DNA from: JBDKVA01 sp039679375
GTDB taxonomy: Bacteria > Bacillota > Clostridia > Acetivibrionales > DTU013
Assembly (NCBI GenBank): GCA_039679375.1
Contig: JBDKVA010000078.1
Coordinates: 1 to 23,400, forward strand
Direction: 5' to 3'
DNA length: 23,400 nucleotides
Positions 7,827-16,406 of this stretch are shown here, piece after piece. A program made the translations under genes and the position numbers. Positions within the stretch are counted from its first letter, which is position 1, and the number at the start of each line of letters is the position of its first letter. A model generated the notes under the pieces. It ran no database searches. It was not told where the DNA came from and saw nothing but the letters and a program-made list of their open reading frames with translations.

Positions 7827-7924
7827 GATTTTAATATAGTAATTACTTTGACTATAGAAAAATTATAATATTTAAGGAGTACATTTGTATAATGGAAATA
7901 TGAAGCATTTCTTTTCCTTATATT

Positions 7925-7962
7925 TAGACAATTGCCGTCGCAATCGTGACTAAGCTTGTCTA
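7925..7962 (+). other. Possible leader stem-loop upstream of the CBS gene
   Basis: TAGACAA (7925-7931) and TTGTCTA (7956-7962) are complementary and enclose a second small hairpin ATTGC-CGTC-GCAAT (7931-7944). The structure lies about 57 bases before the CBS-protein start, so it would be in that gene's 5' leader. No known riboswitch was recognised; an operator is equally possible. Confidence 0.35.
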
Positions 7963-8019
7963 TTTCGGGGAAAATAAGTCTGAATGAAAAATCGAATTCC
8001 AAAATAGGAGGGAAACACA

Positions 8020-8439
8020 ATGAAGGCGAAAGACATTATGACAAAAAATGTGGCGTATATAAAGCCCGATTCTACTGTAACCGAAGCCGCCAAGCTTATG
8101 CAACAGCATAACGTCGGCTCCATTCCCGTATGCGATCAGACAGGCGTGGTCGGAATGGTCACAGACAGGGACATCGTTGTAAGGAATGTTATCACGGGAA
8201 GCGATCCCCAGTCAACTCCGGTAAGCAACATTATGACGACAAAAGTAGCGACCGTTACACCCGACACGGACATTGAACTTGTGAGTGACATTATGTCGAA
8301 AAACCAGGTCAGAAGGATACCTGTAGTAGACAATAAAACACTGGTGGGAATCGTAGCATTGGGCGACCTGGCTACTGACAAGCGGTTTGACGTGGAAGCA
8401 TCCGGAGCGCTCACGGATATCTCCAGGCCGGTGAAATAA
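8020..8439 (+). CDS. Two-CBS-domain protein
   Basis: The 139-residue cytoplasmic protein is nothing but a CBS pair: CBS1 ~1-57 (MKAKDIMTKNVAYIKPDSTVTEAAKLM, GVVGMVTDRDIV) and CBS2 ~68-123 (VSNIMTTKVATVTPDTDIELVSDIM, LVGIVALGDLA). CBS pairs form Bateman modules that bind adenine nucleotides such as AMP, ATP or NAD-related ligands and sense energy state. Stand-alone forms of this size are common in Firmicutes, where they are often stress- or sporulation-linked; no specific partner is known here. AGGAGGG ends seven bases before the ATG, which fixes the start. It is a single-gene unit closed by the hairpin at 8490. Confidence 0.92.
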   Translation: MKAKDIMTKNVAYIKPDSTVTEAAKLMQQHNVGSIPVCDQTGVVGMVTDRDIVVRNVITGSDPQSTPVSNIMTTKVATVTPDTDIELVSDIMSKNQVRRIPVVDNKTLVGIVALGDLATDKRFDVEASGALTDISRPVK

Positions 8440-8489
8440 AGTTGAATGGCGCTGGCAAATGAAATAGAGAAGCCACCGGATACATTGCC

Positions 8490-8552
8490 AAAAATACCTG
8501 AAGGCTTTACTTTTCTGAAAAAGATAAGCTAAAGACCTTCAGGTATTTTTTA
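8490..8552 (+). terminator. Long terminator hairpin after the CBS gene
   Basis: AAAAATACCTGAAGG (8490-8504) pairs over 15 bases with CCTTCAGGTATTTTT (8536-8550). Inner pairs CTTT/AAAG and CTTTT/AAAAG extend the structure to the tip, and the descending arm ends in TTTTT. It insulates the CBS gene from the strong promoter downstream and may work on both strands. Between it and 8604 nothing else is evident. Confidence 0.85.
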
Positions 8553-8603
8553 CAGTAGTAAGATTCTTCATTCCATCTATAATTTCTGAAGTATTTAGTC
8601 TTC

Positions 8604-8702
8604 AGTAACTTATTGCCGCGAAATTGCAATAAAAACAAGAAAACAGTTTCACATTCGCGGCAATAAGTACATTCGTTGGGTTGTGGGCAGTAGCCCACAT
8701 TG
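8604..8702 (+). repeat. Two-hairpin dispersed repeat, copy 2
   Basis: It is about 95% identical to 2529-2628, in the same orientation. Here the long stem is perfect over 15 bp: ACTTATTGCCGCGAA (8608-8622) with TTCGCGGCAATAAGT (8654-8668), loop 31 nt. The second hairpin is TGTGGGC-AGTA-GCCCACA (8682-8699). Between the copies, the stem change C/T is tolerated as a G-U pair, and the tetraloop differs only in GGTA versus AGTA, which fits a conserved RNA fold. This copy lies 42 bases before the promoter of the tubulin-like operon, so it is not in that operon's main transcript. Confidence 0.85.
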
Positions 8703-8743
8703 GAATAGTGACGGAATGCAAGAAAACCAGAAAAGCTAGAGGT

Positions 8744-8772
8744 TTGACGCTTTTAATGCACTGTAGTATAAT
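8744..8772 (+). promoter_or_regulatory. Strong sigma-A-type promoter of the tubulin-like/vWA operon
   Basis: TTGACG (8744-8749) and TATAAT (8767-8772) are separated by exactly 17 bases. The expected transcription start is near 8779, giving a leader of ~35 nt that holds the ribosome site GTGAGGT before the ATG at 8815. All genes from 8815 to the right edge run in this direction with short gaps. Confidence 0.85.
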
Positions 8773-8814
8773 TGGATTCAGGATAATTTTGCTAATAGTA
8801 TGTGAGGTCCGGCT

Positions 8815-11508
8815 ATGAGAGATATAAAGAGCAAAATAGCAAGGTTTATAATCAAAATACTGGTATCAGCTTTGTTGCTTTCATACATATTCCCTTCTTC
8901 ATTAGCTTTATCTGCTGAGTCCGATCCGAGTTACGATGTGTATATTGATGGTTTTCTTGTATTTGAAAATGTTAAGGAACATTATGGAGCCTATTATGTG
9001 CCGCTTGATAAGCTCATATCGTTTTTAAACATAAAGAAATTATCTGACAATGGCAGCAAGGATTCAGTATTTCTGAAGACGGGTGATACATATAGGAAAA
9101 ATTATGAATCAGGTCCTTTTAAAATACAAATAAACACCGAAAGGCCATCCGGGTGGAAGAGAGTATTCTGGAACAACAGTTACCTTGGCTATGGCGCCGC
9201 AATATTCAATGGCGTAGAATGCGTTGACCTTAAAACATTTTCCTCAAAGACGGGATATAAATTTTCTATTTATAGTAAGAAAATCGATATAGACACAATG
9301 CAATATGAGAATATTATAAAAAAAGCCAGAATCAAACTGGTTCTGCTTCCAAGCAGCACAAAAAACATAACGGCGGCGCCTGAAAAGATGCAGGAAACAT
9401 TCTATAGGGAAGAGATCGCAGATCCGTTTGCAGATGCTTTCTACGGCAGGCTTGTGTCGTTATTTCAAAATATCTATGGTGATGAGGTAGAGATAGTAAC
9501 AATTGATAAGTATCTGGAATACAAGAAAAATGTTAACCAGCTTAACGGAGCTGTGGAGCAGCTAAAAAGCGTTATAAAGTTTTCAAATCAGACGGATCTT
9601 TTATACAGCCCATCCGTAAAATATGAGCAGATGTTTGGCAATTCCTTCGAATCGAAAGAATGCGGTAATAGATTCGATGAATATACAAAAGCAATCTTGA
9701 ACGACATTATAGAAACTTCAAATGCCCAGGGCTTGATTTATACAAATCTCGAACAAGTAGGCACAAACTCAAATTCAAGCTGGTACAGCTATTATTATGA
9801 CGGGTTCTACTTTAAACCGGGCGGATTCTGTTATATGAAAGACGGCACTGTTTTACCCTTGAATAACGATAGCTTTGTTTATGAGAAACTTAGTTATTAC
9901 AGCAATGAACAGAGAATTAACGGAAGAGGCAGGAATCTTTATTACCCTGCTTATTTCAAGGGTGACAGATTGTATTACATAATGCCGTTATCATTTTTGT
10001 TCAGTGATATTCAAATAGGTGATCAGGTTAAAGTCGTAGATAAAATGACCAACGAGATTGATATTACGTCAAAGAATAAAAAAGTGACCAATGTAAAAGA
10101 AATAGCTCTTTATCTGGAGGAAAGGCTTCTTACCATTGACCAGTATGCGACCGGCTTCCAGCTCGGGCAGGCGCTGGCGGCATTGGATGAGGTAATTCCC
10201 CAAATGCTTGAAGGTGTCCGGTACAACCTTTTATGCAACAATTACTATGACGATTATGCAGATTATCTTTATAACATTGAGGCTGTAAATCAATTAACTC
10301 CGTTTGATGACTCTGCAGAGTTCGATAAAGTTTATGCAAAACTACTTTTGCTGAATGGTTTCTATAAAGAAGCCAGTGCATTAATCAAATTAAAGAAGCC
10401 GATTTTGAGCGATACTCCCCAATATTTAGAGATGCTTGCATTGGAAGCGCTCCAAGAAGGGAATTACACAGAGGCTGAAAAACATTTCAAAAATCTTACC
10501 GAGCTATATATCAGGCGGAGGGAAACTGCCGAAGCTTCAAATGTAAACAGGAAAATAATATATCTTTATAAGCTGAACGTCCTGAATCTTAATTCGCTGG
10601 GCAAGTATACCGACTCCATAAAGCTGCTGAAATATCTCATATCGAAGGATCCCGCAAATGCAAACGAATACAGCCTTATGACAGCAGACTGCTATGAGAA
10701 GGCTTCCTATTTCAGGGATGCCTATGACTGGTACAACAAATACCTTGCAGCAAATTGCGGAGACAAAGAGATAGAAGCCAAATCGCACGAGCTTGCCGTG
10801 AAGCTGGGAATAGATGATATTAATGATGAAAGAGCTAAGAAAATCCTGACACGGGAAGGAGTCAAACTGAATGATACCAGGTGGAGCCTGGCCGATATCA
10901 ATAATGACGGGTACAAGGATATCATAACAGTCAGCGGGAATAATGCATCTGCATTCATCTATAAAGATGGGGATTATGTACCCGGCTCCAAGGATATGAA
11001 AGGGGATACGGAAAGCTTTGAGGATATTGACAGGGATGCCGTTCCCGAGGTAGTAACGGGTAAAAAGGAGATCTCAGGTTATTCGAACCTGAAATTTACT
11101 GATCCGTATATTGAAGTACTCAAATACAGAAGACTTTTTGATAATAAGGTAACGGAGAAAAATGCTTATACTGCTCCTTTGAAGTCGAAAGAAGCGGCTT
11201 TGGCCAAGCTTTTCCATGTCACTGCAACTAAAAATGAATCGGAGTTTGCTTTGTATCCTAAAAAAATCAAGGATTTCATTACAATCAACAAGCTGAATAT
11301 GGAAAAAAAGGTCATTACAAAATCAAGCAAACAGCAGGATTTCAAATCTGGCGAAACTTTGACAGTAATTATACAGAGCGAATCATTCGACAAAAGTGTT
11401 ACATTTCTATTTAGAAATGAAAATAATGGCTACGTATTAGCAGATATAATCAGACAAGATGATAATTTCGAAATATGGGATATCGATATACACGGTCTGG
11501 TTGACTAG
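8815..11508 (+). CDS. Secreted TPR protein with stalk-like and calcium-loop regions, unknown function
   Basis: The 897-residue product starts with a signal peptide (hydrophobic ~12-32, cleavage near ALS-AES) and has no later membrane segment, so it should be exported. Residues ~38-165 resemble a copper amine oxidase N-like stalk domain (YDVYIDGFLVFENVKEHYG, YYVPLDKLISFL). A region of unknown fold follows (~170-480), then helical TPR-like repeats at ~500-675 (GNYTEAEKHFKNLTELY, GKYTDSIKLLKYLISKDPANA, ASYFRDAYDWYNKYLAA). Around D694, DINNDGYKD matches a calcium-binding FG-GAP/VCBS-like loop, with a second weaker one (DIDRDAVPEVV) near 740. It is the first gene after the strong promoter, so it may be the outer scaffold of the machine encoded downstream. 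I do not recognise a named family for the whole protein. Confidence 0.85.
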   Translation: MRDIKSKIARFIIKILVSALLLSYIFPSSLALSAESDPSYDVYIDGFLVFENVKEHYGAYYVPLDKLISFLNIKKLSDNGSKDSVFLKTGDTYRKNYESGPFKIQINTERPSGWKRVFWNNSYLGYGAAIFNGVECVDLKTFSSKTGYKFSIYSKKIDIDTMQYENIIKKARIKLVLLPSSTKNITAAPEKMQETFYREEIADPFADAFYGRLVSLFQNIYGDEVEIVTIDKYLEYKKNVNQLNGAVEQLKSVIKFSNQTDLLYSPSVKYEQMFGNSFESKECGNRFDEYTKAILNDIIETSNAQGLIYTNLEQVGTNSNSSWYSYYYDGFYFKPGGFCYMKDGTVLPLNNDSFVYEKLSYYSNEQRINGRGRNLYYPAYFKGDRLYYIMPLSFLFSDIQIGDQVKVVDKMTNEIDITSKNKKVTNVKEIALYLEERLLTIDQYATGFQLGQALAALDEVIPQMLEGVRYNLLCNNYYDDYADYLYNIEAVNQLTPFDDSAEFDKVYAKLLLLNGFYKEASALIKLKKPILSDTPQYLEMLALEALQEGNYTEAEKHFKNLTELYIRRRETAEASNVNRKIIYLYKLNVLNLNSLGKYTDSIKLLKYLISKDPANANEYSLMTADCYEKASYFRDAYDWYNKYLAANCGDKEIEAKSHELAVKLGIDDINDERAKKILTREGVKLNDTRWSLADINNDGYKDIITVSGNNASAFIYKDGDYVPGSKDMKGDTESFEDIDRDAVPEVVTGKKEISGYSNLKFTDPYIEVLKYRRLFDNKVTEKNAYTAPLKSKEAALAKLFHVTATKNESEFALYPKKIKDFITINKLNMEKKVITKSSKQQDFKSGETLTVIIQSESFDKSVTFLFRNENNGYVLADIIRQDDNFEIWDIDIHGLVD

Positions 11509-11547
11509 GAGTTATCGTGCAGACTCCCGGAGAAAGGTATTAAGGCA

Positions 11548-11697
11548 ATGCTGGCATATTTTTTTATATCGGTAGCTTTCGTTTATGTTGCAGTAAAGTG
11601 CATAACTCATGCAAAACACAAAAAAAAGCAGATCAGTTATGGCGAAATCGATAAGGAATTAATAAAACTGCTTAATCAGGGGCAAAAAAATGAGTGA
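11548..11697 (+). CDS. Small single-pass membrane protein (49 residues)
   Basis: An ATG at 11548 opens a 49-codon frame ending with TGA at 11697. The product has one N-terminal hydrophobic segment (~2-20; LAYFFISVAFVYVAVKCIT), then a lysine-rich stretch (HAKHKKKQ) and a short polar helix (EIDKELIKLLNQGQ). The positive charges after the segment suggest a cytoplasmic C terminus. GGAGAAAGG lies ~10 bases upstream, and its stop overlaps the next gene's start by eight bases (ATGAGTGA), the usual sign of translational coupling. It fills the only sizeable gap in the front of the operon. Function unknown; I judge it real from its position, coupling and composition. Confidence 0.65.
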   Translation: MLAYFFISVAFVYVAVKCITHAKHKKKQISYGEIDKELIKLLNQGQKNE

Positions 11698-12634
11698 AAA
11701 AAAAGCAGTTCAGTTCAGAAAAGCAAACCGGACTGCATATAGATACCAGAATCTTAAATATTGTCTAAAATGCGGCACATACTCGGTACTACGTGACAAA
11801 AAGTGCTTTGTGTGCGGCCATGACGATAGGTTTACAGGCATGGATAAACTGGCGGATATCGTAACAGGCAGGAGATACCGGACAGAATTATGCCTGCTTA
11901 TATCACTATTCGGCGCCGGTATTATCGCAGCGAATAATATAACGCAAATTATTGCAACGCTGGTTGCCTTTACAGTCTTTATTGTCATGTTCTGCAAGAT
12001 AAAAAAATACTATCATCTTTCGGAGCTTAAGAATAACCTTCTGACTATTTTCAAAAAAAATTATTCAGAAATAAAAAGTGGGCTGGATTTGGATACTCAA
12101 TCATGCGATGAAGATATAAAGGGTCAGAATTATAAAGAAGCGTATGAAAAGCTTCGGTATATCGGACATCTTTTAACAGGGGACGATAAAAAGATCCAAA
12201 AGCTTATCTGCCTGGATAAGTTTATTATACGAAAGGACATGGATCTAGATATCGACTCGCTTCTGCTTTCTGATTACAATCTGGGTCTGGTTTATTTTAT
12301 ATATGAAGTGTCAAAGGTTAACAGAAGCCTTATCAACAGCAAGGTGATCGATTACGCAATTAAGTATGAGGACGAGATTCTGAACCTTGAAAACGGGAAG
12401 GAAATACTCGGAAGCATTGCCGGTGCGGTGCTGAAAATTAAGAACCATGTAAGCACCTATAAGGATTTTTTACTGAGATATCTCAAATATATGAGGAAAG
12501 AGCGAATATTAAGGCTATGCAAGCTTCTTAAGTTGTACTACACCGATGAGTGGGAGGATTTGCTCAAAGAAACGAAAAGGGTAATCGGCGACATGTACTA
12601 TGGAGATCCTGAATTTAAAGAATACGCAGGATAG
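11690..12634 (+). CDS. Zinc-ribbon membrane protein, unknown function
   Basis: The 314-residue protein has an N-terminal zinc-ribbon pattern, C25-x2-C28 and C39-x2-C42 (YCLKCGTYSVLRDKKCFVCGH). Two hydrophobic segments follow at ~66-82 and ~86-103, forming a hairpin in the membrane, and then ~210 residues of charged, helical sequence without recognisable motif. Both ends should be cytoplasmic. AGGGG lies eight bases before the ATG, and the start overlaps the preceding small gene. Ten bases separate it from the next gene. Its placement suggests a membrane platform for the cytoplasmic tubulin-like protein, but that is inference. Confidence 0.8.
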   Translation: MSEKKAVQFRKANRTAYRYQNLKYCLKCGTYSVLRDKKCFVCGHDDRFTGMDKLADIVTGRRYRTELCLLISLFGAGIIAANNITQIIATLVAFTVFIVMFCKIKKYYHLSELKNNLLTIFKKNYSEIKSGLDLDTQSCDEDIKGQNYKEAYEKLRYIGHLLTGDDKKIQKLICLDKFIIRKDMDLDIDSLLLSDYNLGLVYFIYEVSKVNRSLINSKVIDYAIKYEDEILNLENGKEILGSIAGAVLKIKNHVSTYKDFLLRYLKYMRKERILRLCKLLKLYYTDEWEDLLKETKRVIGDMYYGDPEFKEYAG

Positions 12635-12644
12635 CAGGTAAATT

Positions 12645-14411
12645 ATGCTGAGAGTCATGAACAGAAAATTTGATCTATTCAGAGCTGGTATATTTTTGTT
12701 GGCGCTGCTCTTATGCGCAGGCGCAGGCTTCAAGCTGTTCCGTAGTGCCATGAAGGTCATCTATGTAAGCTATGCGGATAAATATTACAAGGATAATAGA
12801 ATGGTGCAGGCAGAGGAGTTTTATATAAAAGCAGGGGAAATAAAGCATTTTGATTATTATGACAGCCTTGTCGCGGAACGCCGAGTTGAATTGGGCAGCA
12901 TAAGCCAGGTCAAAAAAATGCTGTCAAATATGAAAGAATGCGCAAGGCTGGCGGCCAGGGAAAAAAATGTAGAGATGCTTGCAGCAGTATATGAGTGGTA
13001 TCAATCGGAAAAGAAAAAAGCCAGTGATAACGGCGGCGTTGCTATGGGCATTTTTAATGATGCACAGAGGTTTTACAATATTGAAAAGGAACTGGCGGAG
13101 CTCTTTGGAGCCGTGAGAGCCCAGGCGGAAGAACAGGCCGGTAATTCAATCAAACGTAATGATTTCTCTGATGAAGCCTTCAAGCAGGATGTGCTGAAAA
13201 TCCCTGCGGAATATTTCGGTGGGGAAGGCAGTAAAACAGCATTTGTATCAGAACTCTTTTTTAAGTTCGACAGCAGCAGTACAGACTATCTTTTCAAAAG
13301 CAGCCAATTCAGCCACATTATTTCCGAGGCGCAAAGGATCTTTAAGCAGAATGAGCAGCTAGGTATAAGCAATGACTGGCTGATTGATAAAATTGGGGAT
13401 TACTCCGGAGATATGATAAAAAATGATATCACGAAAAACGATTATGACGCTTTTGCAAGCCATGCAAAGGAGTTCGGGCAATTTGCGGGAAATTGCATGG
13501 GCGGCGGCAGGTCGGCGGTAACGGACATGATAGGGCGAAAGGTACAGGATGATTTAAATGCCGCGCAAAAGCTTATATCCGAAAAGCAGTATATAAAAGC
13601 AATAGAGATCTACAATAATATAGGGAAATTCCGCGATACATCTGCGGAGATTGCGTTTGCCCGGAAGAAATGGGTGCTGGCGGAACCAGCAAGCATTCTG
13701 AACCAGAAATACGTGGATTTGAAATTCGAGAATATAATCACGGGAGAGAACACATGGGGAAGCATGGTATATGTCCTGGCCAGTTCTACACAAAATAAAA
13801 ATACCGGCATATATTTAGGAATGCTTTTAAAAGACTCAAGTACGAGCGTAGCAGAAGCGGCGGCATTCACCGGCGGAAGCAGCCCGGCCCGGCTTTCTTT
13901 AAACACGAAGCTCGATAACGCAAAGCCGGCAATCATAGTAGAAGGACCTTCTGACAAGAGGAACGCGCTGTATATAATCTATAATGTCGAAAATAATAAG
14001 CTGACGGAAATCCTGAGAATAGAGGCCGACGGCATAGATGCCGAAAAAGCCGGGACACTGCTGGTTGTCAACCCTGTAGGCGAAGGCGCCGGAGAAACCT
14101 GTATTTTTACAAGGATCGGCGGAATATACAAATTTCAGAAGGTTAAGCCTGCGTGGACGGATATAAAGGCTTCCGAAGCATCAAAATATAAGAATCAGCT
14201 TGTAAGGTTCAGGTGCGAAGTAGTCGGCTTCAATAAAGATGGGGCGCTGGCCAGAGCGGTTGAGGACAAGGACTGCTTCCTCCTGCTGACAGGTGGCAAG
14301 CTTCCCGAAAAGGGAATTTGCTATGTAACGGGCAGATATGCCGGAGATGTTGATGTCAAAAAGGGCTTTAACACCATTAGGGCATCCAGGATAATTATAA
14401 CCGGGAAATAA
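12645..14411 (+). CDS. Membrane-anchored protein with helical body and OB-like C-terminal domain
   Basis: The 588-residue product has one N-terminal transmembrane segment (~13-32) preceded by basic residues, so most of it should lie outside the membrane. A helical body resembles TPR-like repeats in two places (YYKDNRMVQAEEFYIKAGEIK ~50; AAQKLISEKQYIKAIEIYNNIG ~310). Residues ~340-480 are beta-rich. The last ~85 residues (NQLVRFRCEVVGFNKDG ... GICYVTGRYAGDVDV ... IRASRIIIT) follow the strand pattern of an OB-fold domain of the kind found in extracellular proteins. The ATG at 12645 follows CAGGT by six bases; a second ATG at 12657 is less well placed. Function unknown; it is co-transcribed with the genes on both sides. 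Confidence 0.8.
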   Translation: MLRVMNRKFDLFRAGIFLLALLLCAGAGFKLFRSAMKVIYVSYADKYYKDNRMVQAEEFYIKAGEIKHFDYYDSLVAERRVELGSISQVKKMLSNMKECARLAAREKNVEMLAAVYEWYQSEKKKASDNGGVAMGIFNDAQRFYNIEKELAELFGAVRAQAEEQAGNSIKRNDFSDEAFKQDVLKIPAEYFGGEGSKTAFVSELFFKFDSSSTDYLFKSSQFSHIISEAQRIFKQNEQLGISNDWLIDKIGDYSGDMIKNDITKNDYDAFASHAKEFGQFAGNCMGGGRSAVTDMIGRKVQDDLNAAQKLISEKQYIKAIEIYNNIGKFRDTSAEIAFARKKWVLAEPASILNQKYVDLKFENIITGENTWGSMVYVLASSTQNKNTGIYLGMLLKDSSTSVAEAAAFTGGSSPARLSLNTKLDNAKPAIIVEGPSDKRNALYIIYNVENNKLTEILRIEADGIDAEKAGTLLVVNPVGEGAGETCIFTRIGGIYKFQKVKPAWTDIKASEASKYKNQLVRFRCEVVGFNKDGALARAVEDKDCFLLLTGGKLPEKGICYVTGRYAGDVDVKKGFNTIRASRIIITGK

Positions 14412-14554
14412 CGTATAGCGGATTGATACTTATTGCTGTTCAGAGGCCAGGACCTGTTTGCCGGTCTGAACGGATGAAGAATTTACAAAAACCGACACTA
14501 TTTAACACTATTTATATAAAAAATCCGAAAATTGATGAAAGAGAATAAAAATGA

Positions 14555-14563
14555 TGTTATAAT
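14555..14563 (+). promoter_or_regulatory. Possible internal extended -10 promoter before the vWA gene
   Basis: TGTTATAAT (14555-14563) is a perfect extended -10 element (TG-N-TATAAT). The only -35 candidate, TTGATG at 14532-14537, is 20 bases away, which is too far for a standard promoter. The 193-base gap 14412-14604 is the largest after the operon start, so a second transcription start for the vWA-tubulin half is plausible. A GTTCAGA/TCTGAAC inverted repeat (14438-14471) lies earlier in the gap but lacks a T run. Confidence 0.5.
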
Positions 14564-14590
14564 TTGTTATATCAGCGCACTTGAGATATG

Positions 14591-14597
14591 AGGAGGT
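14591..14597 (+). promoter_or_regulatory. Ribosome binding site fixing a TTG start
   Basis: AGGAGGT lies seven bases before TTG at 14605. This decides the start of the vWA protein. The upstream in-frame TTG at 14581 would place the AGGAGG site inside the coding region and has no site of its own. Confidence 0.85.
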
Positions 14598-14604
14598 CAG
14601 GGCA

Positions 14605-16374
14605 TTGAGCTTACATAAACGCTTTTTGTTAATTTGCACTCTTTTATTGACATTCACTATACAATGTTTTTCATTTACGGCTATTCATGCAGCCGGTTAT
14701 ACAAATTCCAATATCGATGCCGTGCTCGTTGTAGACGACAGTGCTTCGATGAGAAAAAGCGACCCCGATAAAATCAGCCTTGAAGCTATGAAAATGTTTA
14801 TCGATATGATATCGCTGAACGGCGACCAGCTTGGCATCATATCATATACAGGCAAAATAATGAGGGAAAAGCCATTGCTTCCGATTACAAATGACGAAGA
14901 TAAAAAAATCCTGAAGGAATTTGTATCCCAGATGGAGAGGGACGGGTTATATACTGATATAGCCGCCGGCGTCACGAGCGCCGTCCGGATGCTTGACAAG
15001 CAGCGCAACCTGTCGCACAAGCCTATGATAATCGTTTTCACAGACGGAAAAAATGACCTTGATACAAAATCAGGAAGGACAATGACACAGTCAAATGAGG
15101 AAATAGAAGAAGCCATAAAAAAGGGCTATCCCATATACACCGTAGGGTTAAATGCCGATAGCTCGGTTGATGCGGACTATCTGAAAAATTTGTCGGATTC
15201 TACCGGAGCAAGATCCTTTATTACAAAAAGCGCAAATGACCTGCCCGATATATTGAGCAGAATATTCGCAGATCATATGCAGCTAAAAGTTATTCCGCTG
15301 AGCGATATCACAGCCACCGGTGAATTTCAGGACATACCGTTTTCCATTCCCGATTCAAATGTACTTGAGGCAAACATATGCCTTCTTTCCCAAAAACCCG
15401 TGGAGATAAGGATATATGATCCGCATGGACAGCAGCACACGATTCCGGGAAACGATATTTACTATTCCAAGTCAAGTTCATACTCCATGATAAAATTAAT
15501 CAAGCCTGCCCAGGGAGACTGGAAGTTGCAGGCAAAAGGAATAAACGGCGAACATATTAAAATAAATTTATTATATAACTATGACGTCAAGCTTACAGTT
15601 GAACCGTTAACGCAGCAAAGTTTTAAAAAAGGAGATAAGGTAAGGCTCATAGCGTACTTTGAGAGCAACGGGCAGAGGATACCTGAAAAAGAGATCTATA
15701 AGGATTTTCAGGCAAAATTGCAGGTAAATGATATAACGACCGGCGGAAGCAGTGAAATGGCCGCGAACAATATGTCAGACAGATTTGAAGTTGAGTTCAC
15801 AGTACCTGACGACCATAAATACCAGCTTATTGTAAAGGCTGAGGGAACGGGCTTTTTCAGGGAAAGCAGTCCTATTGACCTTGATGCCTCGGTTGTAAAG
15901 CTTGCAAATCCCATATCATCGCCTATGATACCAGTTAAAGAGGAAGAAAAAAGCACGCCTTTTTGGGTATATCCGGCTGCAGTCTTAGCTCTGTTACTGC
16001 TTGGCGGGGGGATCTTTTTGGTTGCCAAAAACGGAAAGAAGCCCAAGTTCGTCGGGCAGGTCATTATAGAAATCAAGGATGATAACACAGGTAAAATGGA
16101 TCCTCCGCAATTTAAAAAACTCACAAACTTTACAGGTAAAGTTACCTTGCATCAGCTTTTGCAGTTAAGCCCGGAATTTATGGAAACAGAGAAGATCGTA
16201 CTTTCCCCGGGAAAAAACGACCGGCTTATTCTTAAAAATGCTTCGCAATGCGATATCCATAAAGGAGGTCGGGTAGTAAACACATCCAGGGGATACGAGA
16301 TAATAAAGGGAGACCGTCTGATGATAACAATGAGGGATACACCAAAAAGCATTTTGCTTGAGTATATCCACTAA
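14605..16374 (+). CDS. Membrane-anchored vWA-domain protein with cytoplasmic tail
   Basis: The 589-residue product has a signal peptide (~6-30), then a vWA domain (~36-230) with a complete metal-ion-dependent adhesion site: D44, S46 and S48 (VDDSASM), T117 (LYTDI) and D147 (FTDGKND). Beta-sandwich-like sequence follows (~240-435), then one transmembrane segment (~453-475; FWVYPAAVLALLLLGGGIFLV) and a basic stretch KNGKKPK. The ~110-residue tail should be cytoplasmic; its beta-strand pattern (RLILKNASQCDIHKGGRVVN, GDRLMITMRD) is faintly FHA-like. vWA domains with this site bind protein ligands through Mg2+. Position directly before the tubulin-like gene (32 bases) suggests that it links an outside ligand to that protein. 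Confidence 0.92.
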   Translation: MSLHKRFLLICTLLLTFTIQCFSFTAIHAAGYTNSNIDAVLVVDDSASMRKSDPDKISLEAMKMFIDMISLNGDQLGIISYTGKIMREKPLLPITNDEDKKILKEFVSQMERDGLYTDIAAGVTSAVRMLDKQRNLSHKPMIIVFTDGKNDLDTKSGRTMTQSNEEIEEAIKKGYPIYTVGLNADSSVDADYLKNLSDSTGARSFITKSANDLPDILSRIFADHMQLKVIPLSDITATGEFQDIPFSIPDSNVLEANICLLSQKPVEIRIYDPHGQQHTIPGNDIYYSKSSSYSMIKLIKPAQGDWKLQAKGINGEHIKINLLYNYDVKLTVEPLTQQSFKKGDKVRLIAYFESNGQRIPEKEIYKDFQAKLQVNDITTGGSSEMAANNMSDRFEVEFTVPDDHKYQLIVKAEGTGFFRESSPIDLDASVVKLANPISSPMIPVKEEEKSTPFWVYPAAVLALLLLGGGIFLVAKNGKKPKFVGQVIIEIKDDNTGKMDPPQFKKLTNFTGKVTLHQLLQLSPEFMETEKIVLSPGKNDRLILKNASQCDIHKGGRVVNTSRGYEIIKGDRLMITMRDTPKSILLEYIH

Positions 16375-16406
16375 AATTTTCATAGAAAAATATTAGGAGG
16401 TAAGTT

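Noticed and set aside
7848..7869. TTGACT and TATAAT as a promoter for the CBS gene
   Set aside because: The boxes are only ten bases apart, far short of the usual 16-18.
14438..14471. Terminator between the OB-tail gene and the vWA gene
   Set aside because: The stem GTTCAGA/TCTGAAC is short and no T run follows.
15708..16124. 138-codon minus-strand open frame, and a similar 189-codon one at 19818-20387
   Set aside because: Both are serine/leucine-rich antisense shadows of well-supported genes.
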